Shown piece after piece: positions 56,857 to 64,000 of a DNA stretch of 64,000 bases. This DNA comes from Peteryoungia algae. GTDB lineage: Bacteria > Pseudomonadota > Alphaproteobacteria > Rhizobiales > Rhizobiaceae. The notes beneath the pieces are model-generated. The model saw only the letters and a program-made list of their open reading frames with translations. It ran no database searches and had not been told where the DNA came from. The stretch covers positions 4,110,501-4,174,500 of the forward strand of contig NZ_CP128477.1 of NCBI RefSeq assembly GCF_030369675.1, written 5' to 3'. A program made the translations under genes and the position numbers. The first letter of the stretch is position 1. Each line of letters begins with the position of its first letter.

Positions 56857-57564
56857 TTAATTCTGCAGGTTGGCGATCAGAGCGGAAACATGGCCGAGAT
56901 CCGGGATTTCGCGGAAACGCGGCGCCTCCTCGGGCTTCTCGACATGTTCGAGCACCCAGGTCAGCTCATGCGGCACGAAGACGCCCCAGGCACCCGCCGC
57001 GATCGCCGGCACGACATCCGACTTCAGCGAATTGCCGATCATCATCGAACGCTCCGGTCCTTCGCCATGTTTGCCGAAGATCCGTCGATAAGTGGTGGCA
57101 GTCTTGTCGGAGACGATCTCGACCGCGTCAAAATAGTCGCCAAGTCCGGATTGGGCGAGCTTGCGCTCCTGGTCGAACAGGTCACCCTTGGTGATCAACA
57201 CGAGAAAATACTTCCCCGACAGCGCCTCCAGGGCATCGCGGGCATGTGGCAGGCATTCGACGGGGTGGCTGAGCAAGTCGCGGCCGATGGCGAGGATCTC
57301 GCTGATGACGGACGAAGGGGCCCGGCCCTCGGTGATATCAAGCGCCGTCTCGATCATCGACAGCGTGAAGCCTTTGATGCCGAAACCGTAATGGGCGAGG
57401 TTCCGCTTTTCGGCTTCCAGCAGGCGTTCGGAGACATGCTCGCCTTCGGCAAACTCGGAGAGCAGGCTGCGGAAATGGCTTTCCGTCAGCTTGTAATACT
57501 GCTCGTTCTGCCAGAGCGTGTCGTCGGCATCGAAGCCGATCACGGAGACAGGGCGATTGGACAT
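56857..57564 (-). CDS. HAD-family hydrolase
   Basis: A 235-residue haloacid-dehalogenase phosphatase. Motif I is IGFDADDTLWQNE, motif II LVLITKGD, Lys in VSDKTATTYRRI, and motif III MIGNSLKSDVVPA. A helical cap sits between motifs I and II (C1 type). Substrate unknown; the set resembles phosphoglycolate/pyrimidine nucleotidase types. It lies 8 bases upstream of the Tag-like paralogue and is co-directional. Confidence 0.85.
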   Translation of the reverse strand: MSNRPVSVIGFDADDTLWQNEQYYKLTESHFRSLLSEFAEGEHVSERLLEAEKRNLAHYGFGIKGFTLSMIETALDITEGRAPSSVISEILAIGRDLLSHPVECLPHARDALEALSGKYFLVLITKGDLFDQERKLAQSGLGDYFDAVEIVSDKTATTYRRIFGKHGEGPERSMMIGNSLKSDVVPAIAAGAWGVFVPHELTWVLEHVEKPEEAPRFREIPDLGHVSALIANLQN

Positions 57565-57663
57565 GACGCCTCCTTATCGATCAAGGAGGGTGAGACTAGC
57601 CCCTCTCTTCGGCAAAGCAATGGCGCCCGAAGACGCCATTGCCGTTTGCAGATCTGGCAGCTT

Positions 57664-58047
57664 TTACTGGCCGTTCCTGGCGAGCCAGGCCTTCATCATG
57701 GCAATCTCGCCTTCCTGGGCGGCGATCACGCCTTCCGCAAGCTTGCGGATCTCGGGATCCTTGCCGTGTTCGAGCACGATGTTCGCCATGTCGATCGCGC
57801 CCTGATGGTGCGGGATCATGCCGCGGACGAAATCGACATCGGCATTGCCGGTGAGCGGCGCGGCCATGTCCCGGTGCATTTTGGCACTGGCCTCTGCGAA
57901 AGCCTTGGAGGATGCATTGTCCTCCATCATGCCATGGTCCATCGAGGACATGTCATGGCCCTGATGCATGCTGTTGTCCTGAGCGAAGACGGCAGGGGTG
58001 AATAGCGCGGTCGCAATCGACGCCGCGATGAGAAGCTTGCTGAGCAT
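57664..58047 (-). CDS. DUF305 family periplasmic protein
   Basis: A 127-residue protein with a signal peptide (MLSKLLIAASIATALFTPAVFA). The mature part is rich in Met and His (MHQGHDMSSMDHGMM) and carries the DUF305 core FVRGMIPHHQGAIDMANIVLEHG. The Met/His segment suggests metal, probably copper, binding in the periplasm; that is inference. AGGAAA precedes the ATG. Confidence 0.87.
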   Translation of the reverse strand: MLSKLLIAASIATALFTPAVFAQDNSMHQGHDMSSMDHGMMEDNASSKAFAEASAKMHRDMAAPLTGNADVDFVRGMIPHHQGAIDMANIVLEHGKDPEIRKLAEGVIAAQEGEIAMMKAWLARNGQ

Positions 58048-58110
58048 TGAAATTTCCTGTGGTGATCGGTGATTGGGAAGTTCACGGCCCATCGGGCCGC
58101 CGTCATCCGG

Positions 58111-58503
58111 TCAGCTACGGGGAGGGGGTGTCAGAGGAGCGGCCGTCTGCGACACAAGCCGCGGGGAGAGCGTGGCTGCTTCGGCCGCCCGCGCGGGTTT
58201 GCCGCTGTCGGACAGCGATAGGGCGACGGGCAACATGGGGCATGCCGCGCAATGCCAGATCATCTTCGTCGATGTCGAGTGGGGCGCGCTGCCATGATCG
58301 ACATCGGCGACTGTCGTCTCTGTCACGGAATGCGGACAATCGAGGTCCGCCACAGCCTTGGTGAGGGAAGCCGGCACCGCAGCTTCGCCCGCCGTATCCG
58401 TCGCATGCACCATAGGCATAGCCATGGCCGCCATGCCGGTGATCGGCATGGCACCGTAGGCGAGCGCTGCAAGGAAAAGCAGGATGCGGGCGAGCGATTT
58501 CAT
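58111..58503 (-). CDS. small secreted His/Cys-containing protein next to DUF305 gene
   Basis: A 130-residue protein with an N-terminal hydrophobic segment (MKSLARILLFLAALAYGAMP) and candidate metal residues in DLDCPHSVTE, DVDHGSAPHS and MIWHCAACPM. The pattern resembles DUF2946-like copper-associated proteins but I cannot assign it. The 63-base gap to the DUF305 gene suggests one transcript. Function unknown. Confidence 0.62.
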   Translation of the reverse strand: MKSLARILLFLAALAYGAMPITGMAAMAMPMVHATDTAGEAAVPASLTKAVADLDCPHSVTETTVADVDHGSAPHSTSTKMIWHCAACPMLPVALSLSDSGKPARAAEAATLSPRLVSQTAAPLTPPPRS

Positions 58504-58555
58504 GGCGTGAAGATGATGCTCGATCTGGACGAAAGCAAGACCGGATTGTGGCCGG

Positions 58556-59302
58556 TCAGTTCGCGATGACGTGATGCAGAATCCGGTAGTCGCGACTTTC
58601 CTCCCCAAAGGGGATCACCGGCCAATCCCACTCGCCAAGCCCGGGCCCAAGATCGACCCCGTGCATCAGATCGACGGTCTCGTGGCGGGCTCCGCTGCGG
58701 TCCACCACGGTATAGCTGATGTCCGTAACAAGGCAGGTTGCAGCCGGAACCTGCGCCAGCCCCTCCATATGGGCTGAGATCACTTGAGGCACGATGGCAT
58801 TGCTTGCCGGATGCCCCTCAAGTCGCCGCGTTGCGCCGATGCCGATTTGTGAGAGCAGGTTGGCCGAGACGACGAGATCCAGATAGGGCACCTGCCGCAG
58901 GAAGGAGAGCGGTTCGAGAGCCTGACCGGCAAGGGCTGCATCAAGCCCGGAGAGATCCCGCTCGATCAGCCGGACGTTCTTCAATCCCTTCATGACGATC
59001 CAACAGCGCACACTGGCCAGATGCACGAGATCGACCAGCACGACCGTATCGAACAGCCGCGCAAGCTCGACCACCGGCACGTCGCGCAGCAGCCCCGAAC
59101 CGAGCACCACCACCGTCCGCTGCTGCCGGCAAGCTTGAGCCCTCGCCAGTATGGCCGCCTTTGTCCGTGTCTCATGCTCGACCCAATCCTTTGCGCAACG
59201 ATTGGCGCGCGCCCAGAGATTGACGGAGGACCGAATGAAGGGACGATGGGCAGCCGATGTCAGCGGCCAGCTTGCGGCATAGTTCAAAGCTTCGAGGATC
59301 AT
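58556..59302 (-). CDS. hypothetical protein with a methyltransferase-like Rossmann region
   Basis: A 248-residue cytoplasmic protein. VVVLGSGLLRDVPVVELARLFDTVVLVDLVH around residues 64-94 resembles a SAM-binding motif I-II, and YLDLVVSANLLSQIG resembles motif IV. No family recognised. It begins 4 bases after the end of the broken toxin gene. Confidence 0.65.
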   Translation of the reverse strand: MILEALNYAASWPLTSAAHRPFIRSSVNLWARANRCAKDWVEHETRTKAAILARAQACRQQRTVVVLGSGLLRDVPVVELARLFDTVVLVDLVHLASVRCWIVMKGLKNVRLIERDLSGLDAALAGQALEPLSFLRQVPYLDLVVSANLLSQIGIGATRRLEGHPASNAIVPQVISAHMEGLAQVPAATCLVTDISYTVVDRSGARHETVDLMHGVDLGPGLGEWDWPVIPFGEESRDYRILHHVIAN

Positions 59303-59305
59303 GTT

Positions 59306-59574
59306 TTACCGATAGACGGAGCTGCGATGGCCGGTCTCGACCACGAGGACGACGAGTTTTTGGTCCTGGATATCGCAGATGATGCGGTAGTCGCCGACCC
59401 GGTAACGCCAGTAAGCGCCCAGCAGATTCCCTTGAAGTGGTTCTCCGAGGCTTCTGGGTTGTCGTGTCTGGCAAGACGCTCTTCCAAAAACGTCACAATG
59501 CGCTCGGCATCTTTTCGATGCAGCTTTTCAAGCTGTTTTTCCGCCTTGGCACGGAGCTCAATGGTCCAGGCCAA
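59306..59574 (-). pseudogene. RelE/ParE toxin gene with a single-base frameshift
   Basis: The first ~47 residues ([26 protein letters not shown]..., in the start frame) and the last ~45 ([20 protein letters not shown]..., in the -1 frame, ending HRSSVYR) together give a normal 89-residue RelE/ParE toxin. The break lies near 59450, where GCCTCGGAGAACC would read through correctly if it were GCCTCGGGAGAACC (one G lost). As assembled, the start frame continues into a nonsense tail. The toxin is probably inactive, unless this is a sequencing error or a programmed shift. It overlaps the antitoxin gene by 17 bases. Confidence 0.82.
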
Positions 59575-59788
59575 GTCTCTGTTTCACTTCTGCGAGGGGG
59601 TAGGTAGGTTCGCCCTTGCGGATGCTCTCCATCGCTTCGTCGGCGGCGGCGATGTCTTGGAGATCTTCGAGATGTCGCTGGATCATCTGGCGCAGATAGT
59701 CATCCGGCTCGGCACCCGCCTCCCAGGCGTATTCAACGATCAACTGGTGCATTTCTTCCGGCATATCGATCGTGACGCGCTTGTTCAT
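59558..59788 (-). CDS. RelB/RHH-type antitoxin
   Basis: A 76-residue protein. The N-terminal ribbon-helix-helix is MNKRVTIDMPEEMHQLIVEYA; the acidic C-terminus, ending PLAEVKQRLGLDH, would wrap the toxin. GAGG precedes the ATG at 59788. First gene of a type II toxin-antitoxin pair whose toxin is frameshifted; the antitoxin remains intact. Confidence 0.85.
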   Translation of the reverse strand: MNKRVTIDMPEEMHQLIVEYAWEAGAEPDDYLRQMIQRHLEDLQDIAAADEAMESIRKGEPTYPLAEVKQRLGLDH

Positions 59789-59941
59789 CGGCCCAACCTC
59801 TGGTTTCGCGTTGGAATATACCACCCCAACGGCCCATTTTCCAGCATCCGGCCTCGCGCCCTTCTGCCTTCGCCCTTGCCGCCAAATCCTTGATCCTCTA
59901 AGACACCGGCACCTTTTTGAAACGAAATTCCGGTTGTCATC

Positions 59942-61513
59942 ATGAGCGATAAGAACAAGAAGCCCCAGAAGCTGAAGGCCCGCCTGCCGCGTGGCTTCGT
60001 CGATCGCGAGGCTGCCGATATCCGCGCTGCCAACCAGATGATGGAGACCATCCGCGAGGTCTATGAGCGCTACGGCTTCGACCCGATCGAGACGCCGCTC
60101 TTCGAATATACCGACGCGCTGGGCAAGTTCCTGCCTGATAGCGATCGCCCGAACGAAGGCGTCTTCTCGCTGCAGGACGATGACGAGCAGTGGATGTCGC
60201 TGCGCTACGACCTGACCGCCCCGATGGCCCGTCATGTCGCGGAGAATTTCCAGGAAATCCAGCTGCCGTTCCGCACCTATCGCGCCGGCTACGTCTTCCG
60301 CAACGAAAAGCCCGGCCCGGGTCGCTTCCGCCAGTTCATGCAGTTTGACGCCGATACCGTCGGCGCACCAGGCGTCCAGGCCGATGCCGAAATGTGCATG
60401 ATGATGGCCGATACGCTGGAAGCGCTGGGCATCAAGCGCGGCGACTATGTGATCCGGGTCAACAACCGCAAGGTTCTGGACGGCGTGATGGAGGCCATCG
60501 GCCTCGGCGGCGAGGGGAATGCGGGACGGCGTCTGACTGTGCTGCGCGCCATCGACAAGTTCGACAAGTTCGGCATTGAAGGCGTGTGTCTGCTGCTTGG
60601 GGAAGGTCGCAAGGATGAGTCAGGCGACTTTACTAAGGGTGCCGGGCTTAAACAAACGCACATAGACTTCATCGCAAATTTGTTTTTGAAGACGAATGAC
60701 GATGCATCGACCCGACAGAAGCAATCAACCGAAGCCATCCGGCAGCACATGATGCTGCCATTCCAAGGTCTCCTCGGCGGAGAGAAGCAAAACGAGACAT
60801 ACTTGAACGGTGTCGACGAGCTACTTGCCCTCGGAACTCTGGTTGCGGCTGCCGGTTATGGACCTGATCGCATTCTCATCGATATGTCTGTCGTTCGCGG
60901 TCTCGAATATTACACTGGCATGGTCTACGAAGCCGAACTCACCTTCGACGTCACCAATGAAAAGGGCGAGAAGGTCGTCTTCGGCTCGGTCGGCGGTGGC
61001 GGGCGTTATGACGGACTCGTCTCGCGCTTCATGGGCCAGCCGGTCCCGGCCACGGGCTTCTCGATCGGCGTCTCGCGCCTGATGACGGCGCTGAAGAACC
61101 TCGGCAAGCTCGGCCAGGACGACGTGCTTGGCCCTGTCCTCGTCACCGTCATGGACGGCGATGTCGAAAGCATGGGCCGCTACCAGCGCTTCACGCAGGC
61201 TCTGCGGGCCGAAGGCATCCGCGCCGAAATGTACCAGGGCAACTGGAAGAAATTCGGCAACCAGCTGAAATATGCCGACCGCCGTGGCGCCCCGATCGCC
61301 ATCATCCAGGGCGGTGACGAGCGCGCTGAGGGTATGGTGCAGATCAAGGACCTGATCGAGGGCAAGCGCCTGTCCGGCGAAATCACCGACAATGCCGAAT
61401 GGCGCGAGGCCCGCGTCGCCCAGGAAGTCGTGGCCGAGGCGGACCTGGTGGCCAAGGTCAAGGAAATCCTGGCTGCCCAGGCGGAAGATCGCCGTCGGGC
61501 GAAGGGCGGCTGA
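59942..61513 (+). CDS. hisS: histidyl-tRNA synthetase with a compositionally foreign middle segment
   Basis: A 523-residue class II synthetase. Motif 2 region is [24 protein letters not shown], the HisA motif is [17 protein letters not shown], motif 3 is in [10 protein letters not shown], and the anticodon-binding domain lies after residue ~400. It charges tRNA-His, which in many alphaproteobacteria has unusual identity. Bases about 60600-60840 (insertion domain, residues ~220-300) are near 51% GC against ~70% in flanking lines, with rarer codons, and differ from the rhizobial pattern I know. First gene of hisS-hisZ-hisG. Confidence 0.95.
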   Translation: MSDKNKKPQKLKARLPRGFVDREAADIRAANQMMETIREVYERYGFDPIETPLFEYTDALGKFLPDSDRPNEGVFSLQDDDEQWMSLRYDLTAPMARHVAENFQEIQLPFRTYRAGYVFRNEKPGPGRFRQFMQFDADTVGAPGVQADAEMCMMMADTLEALGIKRGDYVIRVNNRKVLDGVMEAIGLGGEGNAGRRLTVLRAIDKFDKFGIEGVCLLLGEGRKDESGDFTKGAGLKQTHIDFIANLFLKTNDDASTRQKQSTEAIRQHMMLPFQGLLGGEKQNETYLNGVDELLALGTLVAAAGYGPDRILIDMSVVRGLEYYTGMVYEAELTFDVTNEKGEKVVFGSVGGGGRYDGLVSRFMGQPVPATGFSIGVSRLMTALKNLGKLGQDDVLGPVLVTVMDGDVESMGRYQRFTQALRAEGIRAEMYQGNWKKFGNQLKYADRRGAPIAIIQGGDERAEGMVQIKDLIEGKRLSGEITDNAEWREARVAQEVVAEADLVAKVKEILAAQAEDRRRAKGG

Positions 61514-61514
61514 A

Positions 61515-62636
61515 ATGCCCCTGACCGATATGCCGGATTTCGCCGGCACCATCCTGCAGGAATTCTCATCACGGGGCACCACCCGTGTTGACACGCCGGT
61601 AATCCAGCCAGCGGCTCCGTTCCTCGACATGGCGGGCGAAGACTTGCGCCGGCGCATCTTCCTGACCGAAAACGAGCGCGGCGAAAGCCTCTGCCTGCGG
61701 CCGGAATTCACCATCCCCGTCTGTCTGCGCCATATCGAAACGGCGACCGGCACACCGAAGCGCTATGCCTATCTCGGCGAGGTCTTCCGTCAGCGCCGCG
61801 AAGGCCCGCAGGAATTCTACCAGGCCGGCATCGAGGATCTGGGCGACATCGCAACCGCGGCAGCCGACGCCCGCGCGATTGCCGATAGCGTATCCATCCT
61901 CACGCGCCTTCTGCCGACCAGACCGCTCGCCGTCACTCTCGGCGATCAGTCGGTCTTTGAAGCCGTGGTCAAGGCACTCGGCCTGCCTGCCGGCTGGCAG
62001 AAACGCCTGATCCAAGCCTTCGGCAATCCGGCACAGATCGAACAACTCCTGCGGACGCTCGCCACGCCGACGCCGGTTCCAGGGCTTGATCCCGCGGTTT
62101 CGGCGCTTCTGGTGAAGGGTGACCATAATGCGCTCATCGCCCATATCGATGCTACCATGCAGGAAACCGGCTATCTCACCAATGCCAGCCGCACGCCGGC
62201 CGAGATCGCCCGCCGCCTGAAGGAGAAGCTCGAGCTGTCCGAAACAAGGCTCGACGGCGCGGCCCTGCTATTGCTGCGCGAATTCCTCTCGCTGGAGCTG
62301 CCGCTTGCCGATGCTTCGGCCGCACTCGCCGGCTTTGCCGATGCCGCAGGCCTGAAGCTCGGGTCGGCACTTGGCCGCTTCGACGAACGCGTCGCAGCCC
62401 TTGCCAGCACCGGCGCCGACCTCGACCTGATCACCTACCGTGCCGCCTTCGGTCGGCCGCTGGATTATTACACCGGTCTCGTCTTCGAGGTGGTCATTGA
62501 AGGCAAGCCGGCCGTGCTTGCCGGCGGCGGCCGCTTCGACCGGCTGCTCACCCTGCTTGGCGCGGAAAGCCATATCCCGGCCGTCGGCTTCTCGCTGTGG
62601 CTGGATCGAATTGACGCCGAAAGGAGCGCGACATGA
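61515..62636 (+). CDS. hisZ: ATP phosphoribosyltransferase regulatory subunit HisZ
   Basis: A 373-residue histidyl-tRNA-synthetase-like protein lacking the anticodon domain ([47 protein letters not shown], and [15 protein letters not shown]). HisZ partners with the short HisG to form the histidine-inhibited hetero-octamer. It starts one base after the hisS stop and overlaps hisG by 4 bases. Confidence 0.95.
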   Translation: MPLTDMPDFAGTILQEFSSRGTTRVDTPVIQPAAPFLDMAGEDLRRRIFLTENERGESLCLRPEFTIPVCLRHIETATGTPKRYAYLGEVFRQRREGPQEFYQAGIEDLGDIATAAADARAIADSVSILTRLLPTRPLAVTLGDQSVFEAVVKALGLPAGWQKRLIQAFGNPAQIEQLLRTLATPTPVPGLDPAVSALLVKGDHNALIAHIDATMQETGYLTNASRTPAEIARRLKEKLELSETRLDGAALLLLREFLSLELPLADASAALAGFADAAGLKLGSALGRFDERVAALASTGADLDLITYRAAFGRPLDYYTGLVFEVVIEGKPAVLAGGGRFDRLLTLLGAESHIPAVGFSLWLDRIDAERSAT

Positions 62637-63328
62637 CCATCACCATCGGTCTGCCCTCCAAGGGCCGCATGAAGGACGATGCCTCCGCCATCTTTGAAAA
62701 GGCCGGCATGAAGATCATCGCTGTCGGCAATGACCGCTCCTATCGCGGCCGCGTCGAAGGTTTCGACGATGTCGAGATTGCCTATCTCTCGGCCTCCGAG
62801 ATCTCGCGCGAGATCGGCAATGGCACGGTCGATTTCGGCGTGACCGGCGAAGACCTGATCCGCGAAGGCCTGGCGGAAGCCGACGCCCGCGTCGAGATCG
62901 TAGCCCGCCTCGGCTTCGGCCATGCCGATGTCATCGTGGCCGTGCCCGAGATCTGGTACGACGTCGACACCATGGCCGATCTCGGCGATGTCGCCGCCGA
63001 ATTCCGCACCCGTCATGGGCGCCGTCTGGCCATCGCCACCAAATACTGGCGCCTGACGCAACAGCATTTCTCGGGCAGTCACGGCATCCAGCTCTACCGC
63101 ATCGTTGAAAGCCTAGGGGCGACCGAAGGCGCTCCCGCCGCTGGCCAGGCCGACATCATCGTCGACATCACCTCGACCGGTTCGACGCTGCGCGCCAATC
63201 ACCTGAAGGTGTTGTCGGACGGCGTGATCCTGCGCTCCGAGGCCTGCCTTGTGCGCGCCCGAAAGCCGGAGCACGAGGGCAATCCCATGATCGGCCGCAT
63301 CATCGAGGCGGTGCGCGGCGCACTCTGA
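62633..63328 (+). CDS. hisG: ATP phosphoribosyltransferase catalytic subunit HisG, short form
   Basis: A 231-residue short-form HisG catalysing the first step of histidine biosynthesis (ATP + PRPP). Landmarks are [29 protein letters not shown] and the PRPP loop [17 protein letters not shown]. It lacks the C-terminal regulatory domain of long HisG, so it needs HisZ. Overlaps hisZ by ATGA. Confidence 0.96.
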   Translation: MTITIGLPSKGRMKDDASAIFEKAGMKIIAVGNDRSYRGRVEGFDDVEIAYLSASEISREIGNGTVDFGVTGEDLIREGLAEADARVEIVARLGFGHADVIVAVPEIWYDVDTMADLGDVAAEFRTRHGRRLAIATKYWRLTQQHFSGSHGIQLYRIVESLGATEGAPAAGQADIIVDITSTGSTLRANHLKVLSDGVILRSEACLVRARKPEHEGNPMIGRIIEAVRGAL

Positions 63329-63335
63329 GGGCCCC

Positions 63336-63935
63336 ATGTCACACGCGAATGCGATTCCCGGATTGTATGCGCGGCACGCAGAAGCCTTTGATCGCATACG
63401 GGGCAAGAATGGCTTCGAGCGTCCCTGGCTGGATCGGCTTGTCGCGCCATTGCCTGAACATGCTCATGTGCTCGACATTGGATGCGGTTCCGGCGAGCCG
63501 ATTGCGGCGGATCTGATTGGCCGGGGCTTTTTCGTCACCGGGCTCGACGTTTCCGAACCTCTCATACGTCTGTGTCGGGAGAGATTCCCGGGACACGACT
63601 GGCATGTCGGCGATATGCGGGATCTGTCTCTGGGGCGGACCTTCGAGGCGATCGTCGCCTGGCACAGCTTCTTCCACCTCACACCAGAGGCGCAGCGGAC
63701 CATGTTTCCGCGATTTGCGTCGCATGCAGCGAGAGGCGGCGTGCTGATGTTCACATCAGGGCCGTCTGCCGGTGTGGCCATCGGCGAATTCGAAGGGGAG
63801 CCGCTCTACCATGCGAGCCTCGACCCTGCGGAGTATCGGTTCCTTCTGGCGGAAAGCGGCTTCGTCGTTTTGCAGCACGTGGTCGAAGACCCCGCATGCG
63901 GTGGTGCCACCGTCTGGCTGGCGCAAAAGACGTAA
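63336..63935 (+). CDS. class I SAM-dependent methyltransferase
   Basis: A 199-residue protein with SAM motif I VLDIGCGSGEPIAADL, acidic post-I GLDVSEPLI and motif IV-like AWHSFFHLT. Substrate unknown. It lies 7 bases after hisG and is probably read through from the his genes, but its content (no histidine link) suggests an independent role. Confidence 0.83.
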   Translation: MSHANAIPGLYARHAEAFDRIRGKNGFERPWLDRLVAPLPEHAHVLDIGCGSGEPIAADLIGRGFFVTGLDVSEPLIRLCRERFPGHDWHVGDMRDLSLGRTFEAIVAWHSFFHLTPEAQRTMFPRFASHAARGGVLMFTSGPSAGVAIGEFEGEPLYHASLDPAEYRFLLAESGFVVLQHVVEDPACGGATVWLAQKT

Positions 63936-64000
63936 TTCGGAAAGACACGACAGGGCTCTCGGAGCGATCCGGCGGCCTTTTGTTTCGTCCTGCCGTTGTG

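Overview
The window is chromosomal DNA of an alphaproteobacterium, almost certainly Rhizobiaceae of the Agrobacterium/Rhizobium group. The support is high GC with rhizobial gene types and order: ugpBAEC, choX/betI, the mannosylfructose pair mfpsA/mfppA (characterised in Agrobacterium), the F1Fo-ATPase zeta subunit, DUF1127, DUF3422 and DUF6880 proteins, a plant-like gshA, and short-form hisG with hisZ. I see no prophage, insertion sequence, CRISPR array or rRNA. One tRNA (Gln, CTG) is present.

Layout. 0-1.5 kb: 3'-truncated eptA-like lipid A phosphoethanolamine transferase. 1.8-5.9 kb: ugpBAEC sn-glycerol-3-phosphate importer (minus), with a terminator-like hairpin after ugpB. 6.6-11.2 kb: phosphonate block, phnF-phnM (minus) facing phnDCE (plus), without C-P lyase core genes. 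11.4-13.9 kb: betI facing choX and an alpha/beta hydrolase. 14.4-17.6 kb: tRNA-Gln, ppx/gppA, rlmE, a VOC protein. 17.6-25.6 kb: MFS efflux pump, Tat-exported metallo-hydrolase, ATPase zeta subunit, guaB, two membrane proteins, dienelactone hydrolase, adhP. 25.6-33.3 kb: secreted protein, patatin, TetR, LysR, DUF1127, a double-Cache chemoreceptor, DUF937. 33.4-40.2 kb: gshA, rsmE, pit, Nudix, mfppA, mfpsA. 40.3-52.4 kb: two 2-hydroxyacid oxidation operons (lutR-lutABC and glcDE-orf-glcF) around DUF3422/DUF6880 genes. 52.4-59.3 kb: envelope proteins (beta-barrel, two L,D-transpeptidases), tag and an unusual tag paralogue, HAD, DUF305 and small secreted proteins. 59.3-63.9 kb: broken RelE/ParE toxin with intact antitoxin, then hisS-hisZ-hisG and a methyltransferase.

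Common threads. Phosphorus acquisition dominates the first 11 kb and returns at pit. Two good candidate Pho boxes (7-4-7 direct repeats) lie upstream of phnD and pit, and a weaker one lies upstream of ugpB. Other readable regulatory sites are a BetI-type palindrome before choX, a PhnF/HutC-type operator before phnD, a perfect FNR/FixK box before adhP, a palindrome before the TetR gene, and a palindrome before lutR.

The most notable observations are the AT-richer segment of hisS that replaces its insertion domain, the tag paralogue lacking all zinc ligands and the catalytic glutamate, the single-base frameshift in the toxin gene, the choline-binding protein/esterase-like operon under a BetI site, and a small membrane protein embedded in the glycolate oxidase operon.
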